Positions 1 through 9,144 of a stretch of 64,000 nucleotides of DNA are shown here, in pieces. The stretch is from Acidobacteriaceae bacterium (GTDB lineage Bacteria > Acidobacteriota > Terriglobia > Terriglobales > Acidobacteriaceae). The first letter of the stretch is position 1. Each line of letters starts with the position of its first letter. Where the stretch lies: positions 213,082 to 277,081 of the forward strand of contig JAPWKE010000001.1 in the NCBI GenBank assembly GCA_028283655.1, in the 5' to 3' direction. The notes under the pieces were generated by a model that saw nothing but the letters and a program-made list of their open reading frames with translations, searched no databases and was not told where the DNA came from. The position numbers and the translations under genes were made by a program.

Positions 1-58
1 TTCGCATCAAACGTTCGCCCCGTAGATGGCGGCGGACGGATTGCGGCTGAAACAGAGC

Positions 59-109
59 GGCCTGCCCGGAAAGCTCTTCGCGTTTGTGAAGGGACGTTCC
101 GGGCAGGCC
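59..109 (-). terminator. Inverted repeat downstream of coaE, probable terminator
   Basis: A perfect 13-bp inverted repeat (59-71 with 97-109) encloses a 25-nt spacer that itself contains a short CTTC/GAAG stem. It lies just past the coaE stop codon and would fold at the end of the folD-coaE transcript. There is no long T-tract, so termination is an inference. Bases 1-58 show no recognisable gene on either strand. Confidence 0.5.
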
Positions 110-123
110 ACGATGTGGGTGGG

Positions 124-786
124 TTAGAGCGCGCGTTCGCGGAGGATGAGCTCTTCCCAGACGGCGTTCGCTTGTTGGGTGAGTTCGTCCATGCTGCCTT
201 CGTTATGGATGACGAGAGACTGTCCGGCGAAGGCGGCGTTGGCCTTCTGCTGAGCGAGGCGAGCGAGGGCGTCGGTGGCGAGCGCGGCGCGTTCGTCTGC
301 GCTGAGTTCGCGGCCTGTGGCCATGCGTTCGACGAAGCGAGCGACCTTGGTGTCGTCTGGTGCGGTGACCATGACGATGACGTCGAAGCGGTCCTGCCAG
401 TTCTCGCCTGTGCCGGATTTTGCGGAGAAGATCAGCGCCGACTCGACGACCGCGATAGCGTGCGGACGCTCTGCACGCAGCTGCGCGATGCGCTTTGCCT
501 GCTTGGCCAGCACGGCAGGGTGGACCAGGGCGTTCAGCTCTTCGATGCGCGGGTTTTCTGGATCGAAGGCGAGGCGGGCGAGCTCGCGGCGGTTGAGCGT
601 GCCGTCTGCTGCGAGGATGCCGGGGCCGAAGCGTTCGACGATTTCGTCGAAGACTGGCTTGCCCGGCACCATCAGCGCGCGACCCATTTCATCGCTGGCA
701 AAGACGACTGCGCCTTGTTCCTGAAAGAGTTTTGCGACGGTGGATTTGCCGCTGCCGAGGTCCCCTGTGAGTCCGACTCGAAGCAT
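124..786 (-). CDS. coaE: Dephospho-CoA kinase
   Basis: This enzyme phosphorylates the 3'-hydroxyl of dephospho-CoA with ATP, the last step of coenzyme A synthesis, in the cytoplasm. The 220-residue protein is full length for CoaE. It opens with a P-loop (GDLGSGKST, residues 8-16) followed by the family's early Asp (SDEMGRALM). The later segment LVHPAVL is the conserved HP motif, and the LARLAQQ and IHNEGS stretches near the C-terminus match the family ending. It starts 4 bp after folD, so the two are probably co-transcribed and translationally coupled. A strong hairpin follows the gene. Confidence 0.95.
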   Translation of the reverse strand: MLRVGLTGDLGSGKSTVAKLFQEQGAVVFASDEMGRALMVPGKPVFDEIVERFGPGILAADGTLNRRELARLAFDPENPRIEELNALVHPAVLAKQAKRIAQLRAERPHAIAVVESALIFSAKSGTGENWQDRFDVIVMVTAPDDTKVARFVERMATGRELSADERAALATDALARLAQQKANAAFAGQSLVIHNEGSMDELTQQANAVWEELILRERAL

Positions 787-790
787 TGGG

Positions 791-1762
791 TTATTTGCCT
801 CGCCGCATACGAGCGGCCTTCACGGTGTTTGCCATGAGCATGGCGATGGTGAGCGCACCGACGCCGCCCGGGACGGGCGTGTAGGCGCTGCTGGTGGAGA
901 AGGCCATCGGTGCGATGTCGCCGATGACAGTCGAGCCGCGCTTGGCGAAAGTGGCCTTGCGGGTCTCGTGGTCGGGATGCTCCGAGGGGAAGAACTCGAC
1001 AACTTCGGCTTCACCGGTCAGGCGGTTGATGCCGACGTCGACGAGCGTAGCGCCGGGCTTGACCATGTCTTTGGTGACGAAGCCGGGGCGACCAATGGCG
1101 GCGACGAGGATGTCGGCTTCGCGCGTGAAGTCGGCCAGGTTTTTCGTGCGCGAGTGGCAGACCGTGACCGTGGCCGAGGCGTTGATGAGCATCGCGGCGA
1201 TGGGCTTGCCGACAATGTTGGAGCGGCCCAGGACGACTGCGTTTACGCCGGAGACGGGGATGTTGCTGCGCTTCAGCACTTCCATGATGCCTGCGGGGGT
1301 GCAGGGTGCGAGCAGCTCGCTGGCGTCGGTGCCGTTGAGCAGGCGACCGGCGTTGATGGGGTGGAAGCCGTCGACGTCCTTGCTGGGGTGCACGGCTTCG
1401 AGCAGACGCTGGGTGTCGACGTGCGCGGGCAAGGGAAGCTGGATGAGGATGCCGTCAATCTCGTCGCGGGCGTTCAACTGGGCGACCAGTTCGAGCAGGT
1501 CTTCGGTGGTGACGGAGGCGTCGGGCGTGTGCATCTCGGAGTAAATGCCGAGCTCAGCACAGGTTTTCACCTTGCTGCGCACGTAAATCTGCGATGCAGC
1601 TACGTCGCCGACCAGCACAACGGCAAGGCCCGGTGTGTAGCCAGCGGCGACCGCGCTCTTTACTTCCTCGGCCACTTCGGCCTTGATCTCTGCGGCGATT
1701 CTTACGCCGTCCAATACTCGTGCCGCTGTCTGGTTGGCGATTGCCGCCGCTGTTTCACTCAT
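791..1762 (-). CDS. folD: Methylenetetrahydrofolate dehydrogenase / cyclohydrolase
   Basis: This bifunctional one-carbon enzyme oxidises 5,10-methylene-THF to methenyl-THF with NADP and hydrolyses that to 10-formyl-THF. From the chosen ATG (MSETAAAIAN) it is 323 residues. The open frame continues 23 codons further upstream, but that extension is basic and Cys/Pro-rich and does not resemble FolD. The catalytic YVRSK is at residues 60-64. The substrate signature ILIQLPLPAHVD follows, then the Rossmann GRSNIVGKP, and the PGGVGALTIAMLM signature near the C-terminus. It is the first gene of a folD-coaE unit. Confidence 0.95.
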   Translation of the reverse strand: MSETAAAIANQTAARVLDGVRIAAEIKAEVAEEVKSAVAAGYTPGLAVVLVGDVAASQIYVRSKVKTCAELGIYSEMHTPDASVTTEDLLELVAQLNARDEIDGILIQLPLPAHVDTQRLLEAVHPSKDVDGFHPINAGRLLNGTDASELLAPCTPAGIMEVLKRSNIPVSGVNAVVLGRSNIVGKPIAAMLINASATVTVCHSRTKNLADFTREADILVAAIGRPGFVTKDMVKPGATLVDVGINRLTGEAEVVEFFPSEHPDHETRKATFAKRGSTVIGDIAPMAFSTSSAYTPVPGGVGALTIAMLMANTVKAARMRRGK

Positions 1763-1907
1763 GTGTACAAGGATATCGCGGCGCGAGGAATGTTTGCGTG
1801 GCGGCAAAAAACACGCACAATTCGCAAACAACCTATGGAGAGGGTTGCGTTTCTAATCCTGAAACGCAGCAGCTTGCGTAAACAACACTTCTATAAGGGG
1901 CGCTGAG

Positions 1908-2174
1908 ATGACCGATAGGGACAACGAAGAGAAGCAAGATCGCTGCCTGATCGAAAAGTTCACCCCGGCTGACCTCATCATGTTGCGCTATGACCTGCTC
2001 CAGACGGGGGTTGATAGCTTTCAAGCTGCCGAAATTGTCGCCAACTTTCTCTCAGGACGAGGGTATGGGATCTCGTCGCAGGAGGCGCGTGGCGTGGCGT
2101 TCAGCATTGAAGGCGCGGGGGTGACGCCGGAGATTATTCAGTCTGAGCTGGAGCGCGTGGCCCGCGTAATGTAA
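1908..2174 (+). CDS. Small conserved-looking hypothetical protein (88 aa)
   Basis: I do not recognise a family. The protein is acidic, soluble and probably all-helical: a charged N-terminus, then FTPADLIMLRYDLLQ and a hydrophobic-patterned helix around FQAAEIVANFL, ending in an amphipathic helix. No signal peptide or membrane segment is visible. The ATG follows an AAGGGGCGCTGAG stretch that can act as a ribosome binding site. It is transcribed away from folD, so the 145-bp gap probably holds divergent promoters. It converges on the DUF5076 gene with a gap of only 16 bp. Confidence 0.65.
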   Translation: MTDRDNEEKQDRCLIEKFTPADLIMLRYDLLQTGVDSFQAAEIVANFLSGRGYGISSQEARGVAFSIEGAGVTPEIIQSELERVARVM

Positions 2175-2190
2175 CGCGCAGGCCACGCGG

Positions 2191-2484
2191 CTACATCAGT
2201 TCGCCTTCGGCTTCGTCGGTGGGAGATTCGATTTCAGCGTCAAAGGACTCGAGCAGGCGATCGAGGAACGCTTCCTCGTCGATGTCTTTGTTGCTCATGG
2301 CCTCGGCGTTCACGATGTGGCGTGCGAGGTCGGCGAGCACGACTCCCCAGGCGGCTGGGTCTTGAAAGGTGCCGGTGCGCAGGCTGACGTGCTGGCTGGC
2401 TTCGGCTACCCAGACGCGCAGGAGTTCAAACGAAGCGTTGTCGCGTTCCGCAGCGGGTGGTGGGTTAAGAAACTTCATGCTCAT
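2191..2484 (-). CDS. DUF5076-like small protein
   Basis: This 97-residue soluble protein resembles the DUF5076 family (recognised by eye). It has the characteristic start MKFLNPPP, a helix with FELLRVWVAE, and the segment WGVVLADLARHI. The function is unknown. The C-terminal third is strongly acidic (ESFDAEIESPTDEAEGE). It lies 33 bp downstream of the small membrane protein gene on the same strand, so the two could share a transcript. Confidence 0.75.
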   Translation of the reverse strand: MSMKFLNPPPAAERDNASFELLRVWVAEASQHVSLRTGTFQDPAAWGVVLADLARHIVNAEAMSNKDIDEEAFLDRLLESFDAEIESPTDEAEGELM

Positions 2485-2517
2485 GGGGTGAGTTCGACTC
2501 GCTTCCGCAGGGGGTGA

Positions 2518-2748
2518 TTAGTAGTGCCAATCCGAGCTTACGAGAACGAGCGCAACCCCGACCAGCAGAATGCCGACAAAAACCAGGAACCAGCGATATC
2601 CGCGGTGCAAAACCGCCTCACGGCTCTGTGCGCGAACGTGCCGGGGCACCATCCAGAGACTGAGCGGAGCGTAGAACCACGCCGCAAAGAAGTATCCGGA
2701 GATGACGAGCAGGAGCAGTGGCGCGATGGGGCCGTGGAGGTATCTCAT
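2518..2748 (-). CDS. Small two-TM membrane protein (76 aa)
   Basis: The family is not recognised. There are two hydrophobic segments, about residues 8-30 and 53-72, separated by a basic loop (RHVRAQSREAVLHRGYR), so a small inner-membrane protein is expected. It is followed by the DUF5076-like gene on the same strand and lies 258 bp downstream of plsX. That upstream gap holds no convincing gene and could carry its promoter. Confidence 0.6.
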   Translation of the reverse strand: MRYLHGPIAPLLLLVISGYFFAAWFYAPLSLWMVPRHVRAQSREAVLHRGYRWFLVFVGILLVGVALVLVSSDWHY

Positions 2749-3006
2749 GCGTATGGAAGATAAGAGCGTTGCGGGAAGTCTTGTCCATCGTAGTCCCTCG
2801 GGATGCGACGCGAGAAGTTTTTAGGTGCGGAGGTTGTTTCCCGAGGTTCATTTTGGAACAAGCCGCTGCGAACGCAGCAGATTACGAAAAAGATATTGGC
2901 GGAATCTTCATCCACGTAGCGGTGCCATGCGTACACACTTCACACATGATCACCGCATACGTCGCACTCAAATTGTGTTTTGTGTCGGTTGCCGTCTATC
3001 GGCGGA

Positions 3007-4068
3007 TCAACTGGCGGCAGGTTCGAGAGCGGTTTCAATCGCTGCGTTTACGTCAGCATCCGCAAACTCCGCTGCCACTCGAATGCCATTCATAATGGCG
3101 CGCTCGTTTGAGCTGCCATGACCGACGATGGCTACGCCGCGAACGCCGAGCAGCGGTGCGCCGCCGTATTCGGAGTAGTCGAGCCGCTTTTTGAAGGCCT
3201 TGAAGGCGCGCTGGCTGAGCAAGGCGCCCACCTGTGAGGTCACCGTCGACTTCAGGCTTTCACGCAGGCTCGAGTTGACGAGTCTGGCGATGCCTTCCGA
3301 GGTTTTCAGCGCGACGTTGCCTACGAAGCCATCACAGACGACGACGTCGGCGCTGCCGTTGTAGAGGTCGCGACCTTCGACGTTGCCCAGGAAGTGGATG
3401 ACGCCGCGTGTGCCGAGTTCACGCATCAGCGGCAGGGTGTCGCGAACGAGCGTATTGCCCTTGGAGTCTTCTTCGCCGATGGAGAGCAGGCCGACGCGCG
3501 GACGGGCGACCCGCAGCACGTTCTTCGAATACATGTGGCCCATGACGGCGAACTGCAGCAGGTTGTCGGGGTCTGAGTCCACGTTGGCACCGACGTCCAG
3601 CAGAACGCAGGGTGCTCCGGTGCTGGTCGGCAGAATGGTGGCCAGGGCAGGGCGGTCGACGCCGCGGAGCGAGCCGAGCACCATCTTGGCGGTGGCCATG
3701 GCTGCGCCGGTGTTGCCGGCCGTGACGAAGCCTGCCGCGCGGCCTTCGCGCACCATCTTCAGCCCGACACGCATGGAGGAGTCACGCTTGGAGCGCACAG
3801 CCTGTGCGGCCTTGTCTTCCATGGAGATCCACTCGCTGGCCTGGACGATGAAGATGGGCAGGCGCTCGCGCTTGGAGGAGCCGACGACGAAGCCGCCACC
3901 TGAGGAGGCTTTGAGGGCTTCGCGAAGCTTCGGACGCAGAATGTCTTCCGGTCCCACCAGGTGAATGCGAACTCCTGGCAGGGTGCGAGCAGCGAGTATG
4001 GCTCCGCGGATTTCAGGGTCGGGAGCTTTGTCGCTTCCCATGGCATCCAGAACGATGTCGATGGACAT
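3007..4068 (-). CDS. plsX: Phosphate acyltransferase PlsX
   Basis: PlsX converts acyl-ACP to acyl-phosphate, the donor for PlsY in phospholipid synthesis, and acts peripherally at the membrane. The 353-residue length is typical. The N-terminus has the family DAMGSD motif and later segments include [38 protein letters not shown] and the C-terminal GAPLLGVRG. It is the third gene of yceD-rpmF-plsX, a widespread arrangement linking ribosome and lipid synthesis. A 7-bp hairpin lies between rpmF and plsX and may tune expression between the two genes. Confidence 0.95.
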   Translation of the reverse strand: MSIDIVLDAMGSDKAPDPEIRGAILAARTLPGVRIHLVGPEDILRPKLREALKASSGGGFVVGSSKRERLPIFIVQASEWISMEDKAAQAVRSKRDSSMRVGLKMVREGRAAGFVTAGNTGAAMATAKMVLGSLRGVDRPALATILPTSTGAPCVLLDVGANVDSDPDNLLQFAVMGHMYSKNVLRVARPRVGLLSIGEEDSKGNTLVRDTLPLMRELGTRGVIHFLGNVEGRDLYNGSADVVVCDGFVGNVALKTSEGIARLVNSSLRESLKSTVTSQVGALLSQRAFKAFKKRLDYSEYGGAPLLGVRGVAIVGHGSSNERAIMNGIRVAAEFADADVNAAIETALEPAAS

Positions 4069-4137
4069 ATCTCAGTGAGGGTACCGCGAAGTGAGGCGGA
4101 AATCTTTCGATAGGTATCGTGATGTTCAACACGAAAG

Positions 4138-4155
4138 GCACGGCCTGAGCCGTGC
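4138..4155 (-). terminator. Short intercistronic hairpin between rpmF and plsX
   Basis: A 7-bp perfect stem (GCACGGC / GCCGTGC) with a CTGA loop lies between the end of rpmF and the start of plsX. With no T-tract it is more likely an RNA processing, stability or attenuation element than a full terminator. Confidence 0.35.
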
Positions 4156-4185
4156 TGTTCGCGTTAGAAATTGCAGGAAAGGGAC

Positions 4186-4380
4186 TTAGGCTGCAGTTGC
4201 AGTCTTGTCCGGGCCATACTGGCGGCCCTTGTACTGTCCGCAGGAAGCGCAAACAGTGTGGGGAACGCGCTTGGCGCCACAGTTGGGGCAGTTGCCTACG
4301 CCGGTGTTGGGCGTAAGGAAGTCGTGCGAACGGCGCTTGGCGGTACGCTGCTTGGAGTGGCGGCGCTTAGGATTAGGCAT
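4186..4380 (-). CDS. rpmF: 50S ribosomal protein L32
   Basis: This is a structural protein of the large ribosomal subunit. The 64-residue sequence begins MPNPKRRHSKQRTAKRRSHD, as in typical L32, and carries the zinc-ribbon pair CPNCG and CASCG, so this is the zinc-binding (C+) form. The C-terminus GQYKGRQ is conserved. It sits between yceD and plsX on the same strand. Confidence 0.97.
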   Translation of the reverse strand: MPNPKRRHSKQRTAKRRSHDFLTPNTGVGNCPNCGAKRVPHTVCASCGQYKGRQYGPDKTATAA

Positions 4381-4496
4381 GGTATTCCTCTCAAACGTTT
4401 CCTGACCGCAGGCGGCGAACGTACCGCGAACCGGCAGATCAAGAATCCGGAAGTTCTAAAATTTTGCAGCCGGCTTTGTGAGCACGGAGATCTGCG

Positions 4497-5057
4497 TTAG
4501 GACTTTGGCGGCAACGATAGCCCGGCCAGCGCATTCCAGCGCAGATCGGACGGCGTTTCGCTGCAGTTGCAATCCGTAGTGTTGCGGTTCACGCCGCACG
4601 ACGGACACAAGCCCTTGCAGTCCTCTCGGCAAAGAGTCCGTCCGGGCAGGCCTAAAAGAACCTGCTCACGCACGGCGTCCTCCAGCCGCAGGCCGCTTTG
4701 TTCATAATAACCGATTTCTGTCTCATCTTCAGAAATTGCGTGTTCGCCAGCCTCGGCATCGACGCCGCCGGGGCGAAAAATGAGGTCGAAGCGGCCAGAA
4801 AGATGCTTTTGGATGGGGTCGAGGCAGCGTGCGCAGAGGAGTTCGAAGTTGCCTTCGTACTTTCCGCGCAGGCGAATGTCTTCTACTTCTTCCTTGGGCC
4901 CGCGGTGCTCGATGAGCAGGTCGGCCTGGCCTTTGATGGCGAGCGGGCCGATCTGTCGAACGTCGGGCGCGTACTCGATCTCGCCTGCCGGAATTGCCTG
5001 GTCAAATTCCAGGGACTCGTCGGCAAGTAGTTCTGGCGTAATCATCATGGTCTGCAC
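4497..5057 (-). CDS. YceD/DUF177 family protein
   Basis: This family is linked to 23S rRNA accumulation and ribosome biogenesis. The 186-residue protein contains the characteristic CARCLDPIQKHL segment (about residues 85-97), acidic flanks, and the C-terminal cysteine cluster CREDCKGLCPSCG. It is immediately upstream of rpmF, the conserved position for yceD, and is probably the first gene of a yceD-rpmF-plsX operon. The start ATG follows a GGAGGGT-type ribosome binding site. Confidence 0.9.
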   Translation of the reverse strand: MQTMMITPELLADESLEFDQAIPAGEIEYAPDVRQIGPLAIKGQADLLIEHRGPKEEVEDIRLRGKYEGNFELLCARCLDPIQKHLSGRFDLIFRPGGVDAEAGEHAISEDETEIGYYEQSGLRLEDAVREQVLLGLPGRTLCREDCKGLCPSCGVNRNTTDCNCSETPSDLRWNALAGLSLPPKS

Positions 5058-5207
5058 CCTCCAACCTTCATTTTCTCATGCACTGTTTCTTTTGCTACCT
5101 AGAGGCTGGAGCGGATGTGGGTCGTATGCTGGAGTGCAACGCAGCGCGCAGGGATATCTGCGCCGCTGTTGCCGATCTCACCCGAATTCTTCAGGAGCCA
5201 CCTTATC

Positions 5208-6992
5208 GTGCGTGTTGCCCTTTCTGCCCTTCTGTTCGCTGCTGCCGCCACGGCTGCTGCGCAAACGCCGGTTGCGGCGAAGCCTGTAGACGCTCAGCCT
5301 GCCTGGATTGCTCGCTCGGATGCGTTTACGAAGCAGTTGCTGGAGATCAGCCTGCGCTACTCGCCGGAAGAGGCGTCGTCGCAGGGCATTGCCTCGGCAG
5401 ACGCGCGGATTTCGGTCCCTACGCTGGCGATGGAGAAGAAGCAGCGTGCGGAGGAAGAGGCTGAGGTCGCGAAGCTGAAGGTCGCGCTGAAGACGGAGAA
5501 GGACGAGAACGTTCGCCAGGACCTGCAGATTCTGATTCACGCAGAGGAGCTGGGGTTCCGCGAGCAGGAGTTCAGCTGGCAGCATCGAGTGCCCTACAGC
5601 AATGCGTCGATGGACGTGTATGGCGGCCTGCAGGTGCTGCTGGATGACCAGATGTCACCGGAGCGTCGCGCGAAGGCGGTGACGCGGTTGAAGGAGTATG
5701 CGGGGCTGGAGGGCGGTTATCGCCCGTACACGGACGTGATGATGGAGCGCACGCGGGAGCAGATGGCCAAGCCCGGCGTGATTTATCCCTCGCGGCAGGC
5801 GATGCTGACGCAGCTTGGGCGCAATCCGGCGATTGTGGACGGCATTGCCGCGCTGTTTACCAAGTACAAGCTGACGGGGTGGGAAGAAGCCTACGCGACG
5901 CTGAAGAAGCAGCTCGCCGCGTATGACGAGTTTGAGCGTTCGACGGTGCTGCCGAAGGCGCGAACAGACTTCCGCCTGACCCCGGAGGAGTACAAGCTTG
6001 CGTTTGAGGGCTTTGGCATCGACATCACGCCGGAGCAGATTGCGGCGATGGCCCACAAGGCGTTTGCGGAGTACCAGGCGGAGATGGTTCCGCTGGCGGC
6101 GAGCATTGCGAAGAAGCATGGATGGAAGTCGACAGATTATCGCGACGTGATCGCGGAGCTGAAGAAGCAGCAGATTGAAGGCGATGCGATCCTGCCGTTC
6201 TACGAGAAGCGGTTGCACGAGATTGAGAAGATCATCGTGGAGCACCAGCTTGTGACGCTGCCGTCGCGGCCTGCGATTATTCGTCTGGGTACACCGGCAG
6301 AGAGCGCGCAGTTGCCCGCACCGCACATGGTGCCGCCGCCGTTCCTGCACAACACGGGGCAGCGCGGTGTCTTTGTGCTTCCGCTGAATATGCCTGCTGG
6401 AGCGGGCGAGGCGAAGGCCGCCAAGGTGGACGATTACACCTTCGACGCGGCGAGCTGGACTCTGATTGCGCATGAGGCTCGTCCGGGCCATGAACTGCAG
6501 TTTGACTCGATGGTGGAGCATGGCGTGTCGAAGGCGCGTGCGCTCTATGCGTTCAACTCCACGAACGCCGAGGGCTGGGGTTTGTATGCGGAGTACATCA
6601 CGAAGCCGTATATGTCGGAAGAGGGGCAGTTGATCAGCCTGCAGTTCCGTCTGTTGCGCGCGGCGCGTGCGTTCCTTGACCCGGAGTTGCAGGCGGGGAA
6701 GATTACTCCGAAGCAGGCCATGGACGTGCTGACGAAGGATGTTTGCTTCTCTGTGCCGTTTGCGAACCAGGAGATGGAGCGTTACACGTTCCGTATGCCG
6801 GGACAGGCGAACAGCTACTTCTACGGCTTTACGCGGCTGCTGGCGCTGCGCAAGGAGACGGAAGCAGCGCTGGGGCCGAAGTTTGTGCCGCTGCGCTTCC
6901 ACGACTTCATTCTGGCGCAGGGATTGCTGCCGCCGAACCTGATGCAGAAGGCGGTGGAGGAACACTTCATCCCGGAAGAGAAGAAGCGGTAG
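5208..6992 (+). CDS. DUF885 family secreted metallopeptidase-like protein
   Basis: This protein is predicted to be exported and to bind zinc. Starting at GTG 5208 (AGGAG 10 nt upstream) gives a clean signal peptide ending in ATAAAQ. A longer in-frame ATG at 5115 would bury it. The 594-residue protein has the DUF885 architecture, with the zinc-site-like motif HEARPGH at residues 422-428 and FNSTNAEGWGLYAEYI downstream, where the Glu pattern resembles M32-like gluzincins. The family includes uncharacterised lipoprotein and peptidase-like proteins; the substrate is unknown. It is divergent from yceD and ends in a hairpin shared with the convergent ThiE-like gene. Confidence 0.88.
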   Translation: MRVALSALLFAAAATAAAQTPVAAKPVDAQPAWIARSDAFTKQLLEISLRYSPEEASSQGIASADARISVPTLAMEKKQRAEEEAEVAKLKVALKTEKDENVRQDLQILIHAEELGFREQEFSWQHRVPYSNASMDVYGGLQVLLDDQMSPERRAKAVTRLKEYAGLEGGYRPYTDVMMERTREQMAKPGVIYPSRQAMLTQLGRNPAIVDGIAALFTKYKLTGWEEAYATLKKQLAAYDEFERSTVLPKARTDFRLTPEEYKLAFEGFGIDITPEQIAAMAHKAFAEYQAEMVPLAASIAKKHGWKSTDYRDVIAELKKQQIEGDAILPFYEKRLHEIEKIIVEHQLVTLPSRPAIIRLGTPAESAQLPAPHMVPPPFLHNTGQRGVFVLPLNMPAGAGEAKAAKVDDYTFDAASWTLIAHEARPGHELQFDSMVEHGVSKARALYAFNSTNAEGWGLYAEYITKPYMSEEGQLISLQFRLLRAARAFLDPELQAGKITPKQAMDVLTKDVCFSVPFANQEMERYTFRMPGQANSYFYGFTRLLALRKETEAALGPKFVPLRFHDFILAQGLLPPNLMQKAVEEHFIPEEKKR

Positions 6993-7009
6993 GTCTGGTG
7001 GATTGAGGG

Positions 7010-7037
7010 GAGACGGCGGCCTTTGGCTCGCCGTCTC
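7010..7037. terminator. Hairpin between convergent genes
   Basis: A GAGACGGCG / CGCCGTCTC stem (7010-7018 with 7029-7037) lies between the convergent DUF885 and ThiE-like genes, and its right arm touches the latter's stop codon. It is symmetric, so it could end transcription from either side. Confidence 0.5.
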
Positions 7038-7600
7038 TATTGCTGCCGCGTCGCGAAGAGGCGGATGGCTGCGATGCCTGCCGCGCCTGCCTGCAGGCAG
7101 GCTTCGGTGTTTTCTTCCGTGATGCCGCCGAGCGCCAGTACGGGAATCTTCGTGGCGGCGCGGCAGGCCTCGGCTAATGCCGCGATGCCGGTGCCCGGGA
7201 CGACGATCCGGCCGGCAATGCGTTTTTCGAAGACAGGGCCAAAGAGGATAAGGTCAGCGGCTTGTTTGTTGGCTCGTTCCACGTCGCAGAGGGTGTGGGC
7301 GCTGACGCTGACGAAGGCTCCTGGTATGAGGGAGCGGATTTGTGCGGGGGTGAGTTCGCCCGAGCGGGAGGTCAGGTGGACTCCAGCGGCGTGGGCCGCC
7401 ATGGCGACGTCTGCCCGGGCGTTGATCAGCAGACGGGAGGAACTGCCCTGGAGGGTTTGCTGCCATTGTTTGGCCATCTGCAACAGATCGCCCGCATTGA
7501 GGCTTTTCGCGCGCAGTTGCACGAAATCCACACCCTGCTGCATCCAGCGTTTGAGGTCGTTTTCGGTGGTGGTTTCGTCGGCAATCGCCATTTTCAACAT
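7037..7600 (-). CDS. ThiE/TenI-like thiamine phosphate synthase family protein
   Basis: The TIM-barrel ThiE/TenI family joins HMP-pyrophosphate and thiazole phosphate to make thiamine phosphate (ThiE) or aromatises the thiazole (TenI). At 187 residues it is short for ThiE, which is about 210, and begins inside the first strand; no better upstream start exists before an in-frame stop. Visible family blocks are VQLRAKSL, the LLINARADVA strand, AGVHLTS, GPVFEKR and LALGGITEEN. The Asp of the usual NDR/NDD motif, a magnesium ligand in ThiE, is Ala here (NAR). A TenI-like or divergent role is therefore possible. Confidence 0.7.
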   Translation of the reverse strand: MLKMAIADETTTENDLKRWMQQGVDFVQLRAKSLNAGDLLQMAKQWQQTLQGSSSRLLINARADVAMAAHAAGVHLTSRSGELTPAQIRSLIPGAFVSVSAHTLCDVERANKQAADLILFGPVFEKRIAGRIVVPGTGIAALAEACRAATKIPVLALGGITEENTEACLQAGAAGIAAIRLFATRQQ

Positions 7601-7749
7601 CTGCGCCAGTGTATGCCTCGCTTCTGCCGTTTGTGTTCATCGCTAGAGCCGTTCATCCGAGGGGTCTAGAATAGACAGCGGTTCACTGCTTCACTTTCGC
7701 GCCTCTGTGGCGTCTGCATCTTAAAGCTCTGGAGTATGTTTCGACGCCT

Positions 7750-9144
7750 ATGGCTACTGTGTATGACCTTATCGTGATTGGTTCCGGCCCCGCGGGCCAG
7801 CGAGCCGCCATCTACGGCGCGAAAGTGGGCAAGAAGGTTGCCCTTGTGGAAAGCCGTGAAGTCGTCGGCGGCGCCTGTATCAACACCGGCACCATTCCGT
7901 CGAAGACCATGCGCGAAGCTGTGCTGCATCTCTCCGGCTATAACTACAAGTCGATCTATGGCATGAACTATCGCGTGAAAGAGCGCATCACGATGGCAGA
8001 TCTCGCCTTCCGCGTTCAGCATGTGATCAAGACCGAGGTCGACGTGACCGATGCGCAGCTCTCGCGGAACAACGTGGAGATGCTGACGGGTGTGGCGAGT
8101 TTTGAAGATCCCACGCATGTTCGCGTGACGAACTCGCGCGGGTCGACGGTGTACGAAGCGACGAATATTCTGATCGCCACCGGCACGAAGCCTGCGACCA
8201 GCCCCAAGGTGCAGATCAACGGCACGACGATCATCAACTCCGACCTGATCCTGAACCTGACGAACCTGCCGCAGACGATGATCATCGTTGGCGGTGGTGT
8301 GATCGGTGTGGAGTATTGCTGCATGTTTGCGGCCCTTGGCGTGCGTGTCACGCTGATTGAGCGCCGCCCGCGGTTGCTGGAGTTTGCTGACACCGAGATG
8401 GTGGAGGCGCTGAGCTATCACCTGCGCGATGCGCGTGTGACGATGCGTCTGAACGAAGAAGTCGAGTCGGTCGAAGAGATTGACGGCAAGGTTGTTGCGA
8501 CGCTTGAGTCCAAGAAGAAGCTGCAGGGCGATGCGTTGCTCTATGCCGTTGGCCGCCAGGGCAATGTGGATGAGTTGAACCTCGCTGCTGCGGGCATTGA
8601 TGCTGACGCGCGTGGACGTATCCCGGTCGACAAGGACTTCCGTACGAAGTGTCCGTCGGTGTTTGCGGCAGGCGATGTGATCGGCTTCCCGTCGCTGGCT
8701 TCGGTCTCGATGGAGCAGGGCCGCATTGCGGCAGCGCGTGCGTTCGGCGATGTGACGATTGTGTCGAATCCGAGCTTCTATCCCTATGGCATCTATACGA
8801 TCCCGGAGATCAGCTTTATCGGCAAGACCGAAGAGCAGTTGACGGAGGAAGATGTGCCGTACGAAGTGGGTCTGGCGTACTACCGCGAGATTGCGCGTGG
8901 CCAGATTCGCGGCGATACGACGGGACGTTTGAAGCTGATCTTCCACCGCGAAACACACTCGATTCTGGGCGTTCACATCATCGGCGAAGGTGCGGCAGAG
9001 TTGCTGCATATTGGCCAGGCGGTGATGGCGCTGGGCGGTAAGATCGACTACTTCGTGGAGACGGTTTTCAACTACCCGACGCTCGCGGAGTGCTACAAGG
9101 TTGCAGCATTTAATGGCCTCAATCGCGTCTCCCGTCTCGACTAA
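7750..9144 (+). CDS. sthA: Soluble pyridine nucleotide transhydrogenase (SthA-like)
   Basis: This FAD flavoprotein exchanges hydride between NADPH and NAD+, balancing the two pools. The 464-residue protein has the FAD-binding GSGPAG (11-16) and the redox-site region GGACINTGTIPSK. Only one Cys (C43) is present where disulfide reductases have two, which separates it from lipoamide or glutathione reductase and fits SthA. A second NAD-binding GGGVIGVE and the FAD-binding VFAAGDVIG follow, with a standard pyridine nucleotide-disulfide oxidoreductase dimerisation domain at the end. A mercuric-reductase-like relative is the main alternative. Confidence 0.88.
   Translation: MATVYDLIVIGSGPAGQRAAIYGAKVGKKVALVESREVVGGACINTGTIPSKTMREAVLHLSGYNYKSIYGMNYRVKERITMADLAFRVQHVIKTEVDVTDAQLSRNNVEMLTGVASFEDPTHVRVTNSRGSTVYEATNILIATGTKPATSPKVQINGTTIINSDLILNLTNLPQTMIIVGGGVIGVEYCCMFAALGVRVTLIERRPRLLEFADTEMVEALSYHLRDARVTMRLNEEVESVEEIDGKVVATLESKKKLQGDALLYAVGRQGNVDELNLAAAGIDADARGRIPVDKDFRTKCPSVFAAGDVIGFPSLASVSMEQGRIAAARAFGDVTIVSNPSFYPYGIYTIPEISFIGKTEEQLTEEDVPYEVGLAYYREIARGQIRGDTTGRLKLIFHRETHSILGVHIIGEGAAELLHIGQAVMALGGKIDYFVETVFNYPTLAECYKVAAFNGLNRVSRLD

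Noticed and set aside
1763-1831. N-terminal extension of FolD
   Set aside because: It is a basic, Cys-containing extension unlike FolD. The ATG at 1762 gives the normal N-terminus.
2718-3095. 125-codon plus-strand frame between the small genes and plsX
   Set aside because: It overlaps plsX and a small gene in antisense, and its composition is unlike a real protein.
5655-6965. Minus-strand open frame opposite the DUF885 gene
   Set aside because: Its Arg/Leu-rich composition is typical of antisense frames, and the plus-strand protein has clear motifs.
7666-9009. Minus-strand open frame (447 codons) opposite sthA
   Set aside because: It is a shadow frame of sthA with His/Arg-rich composition and no family resemblance.
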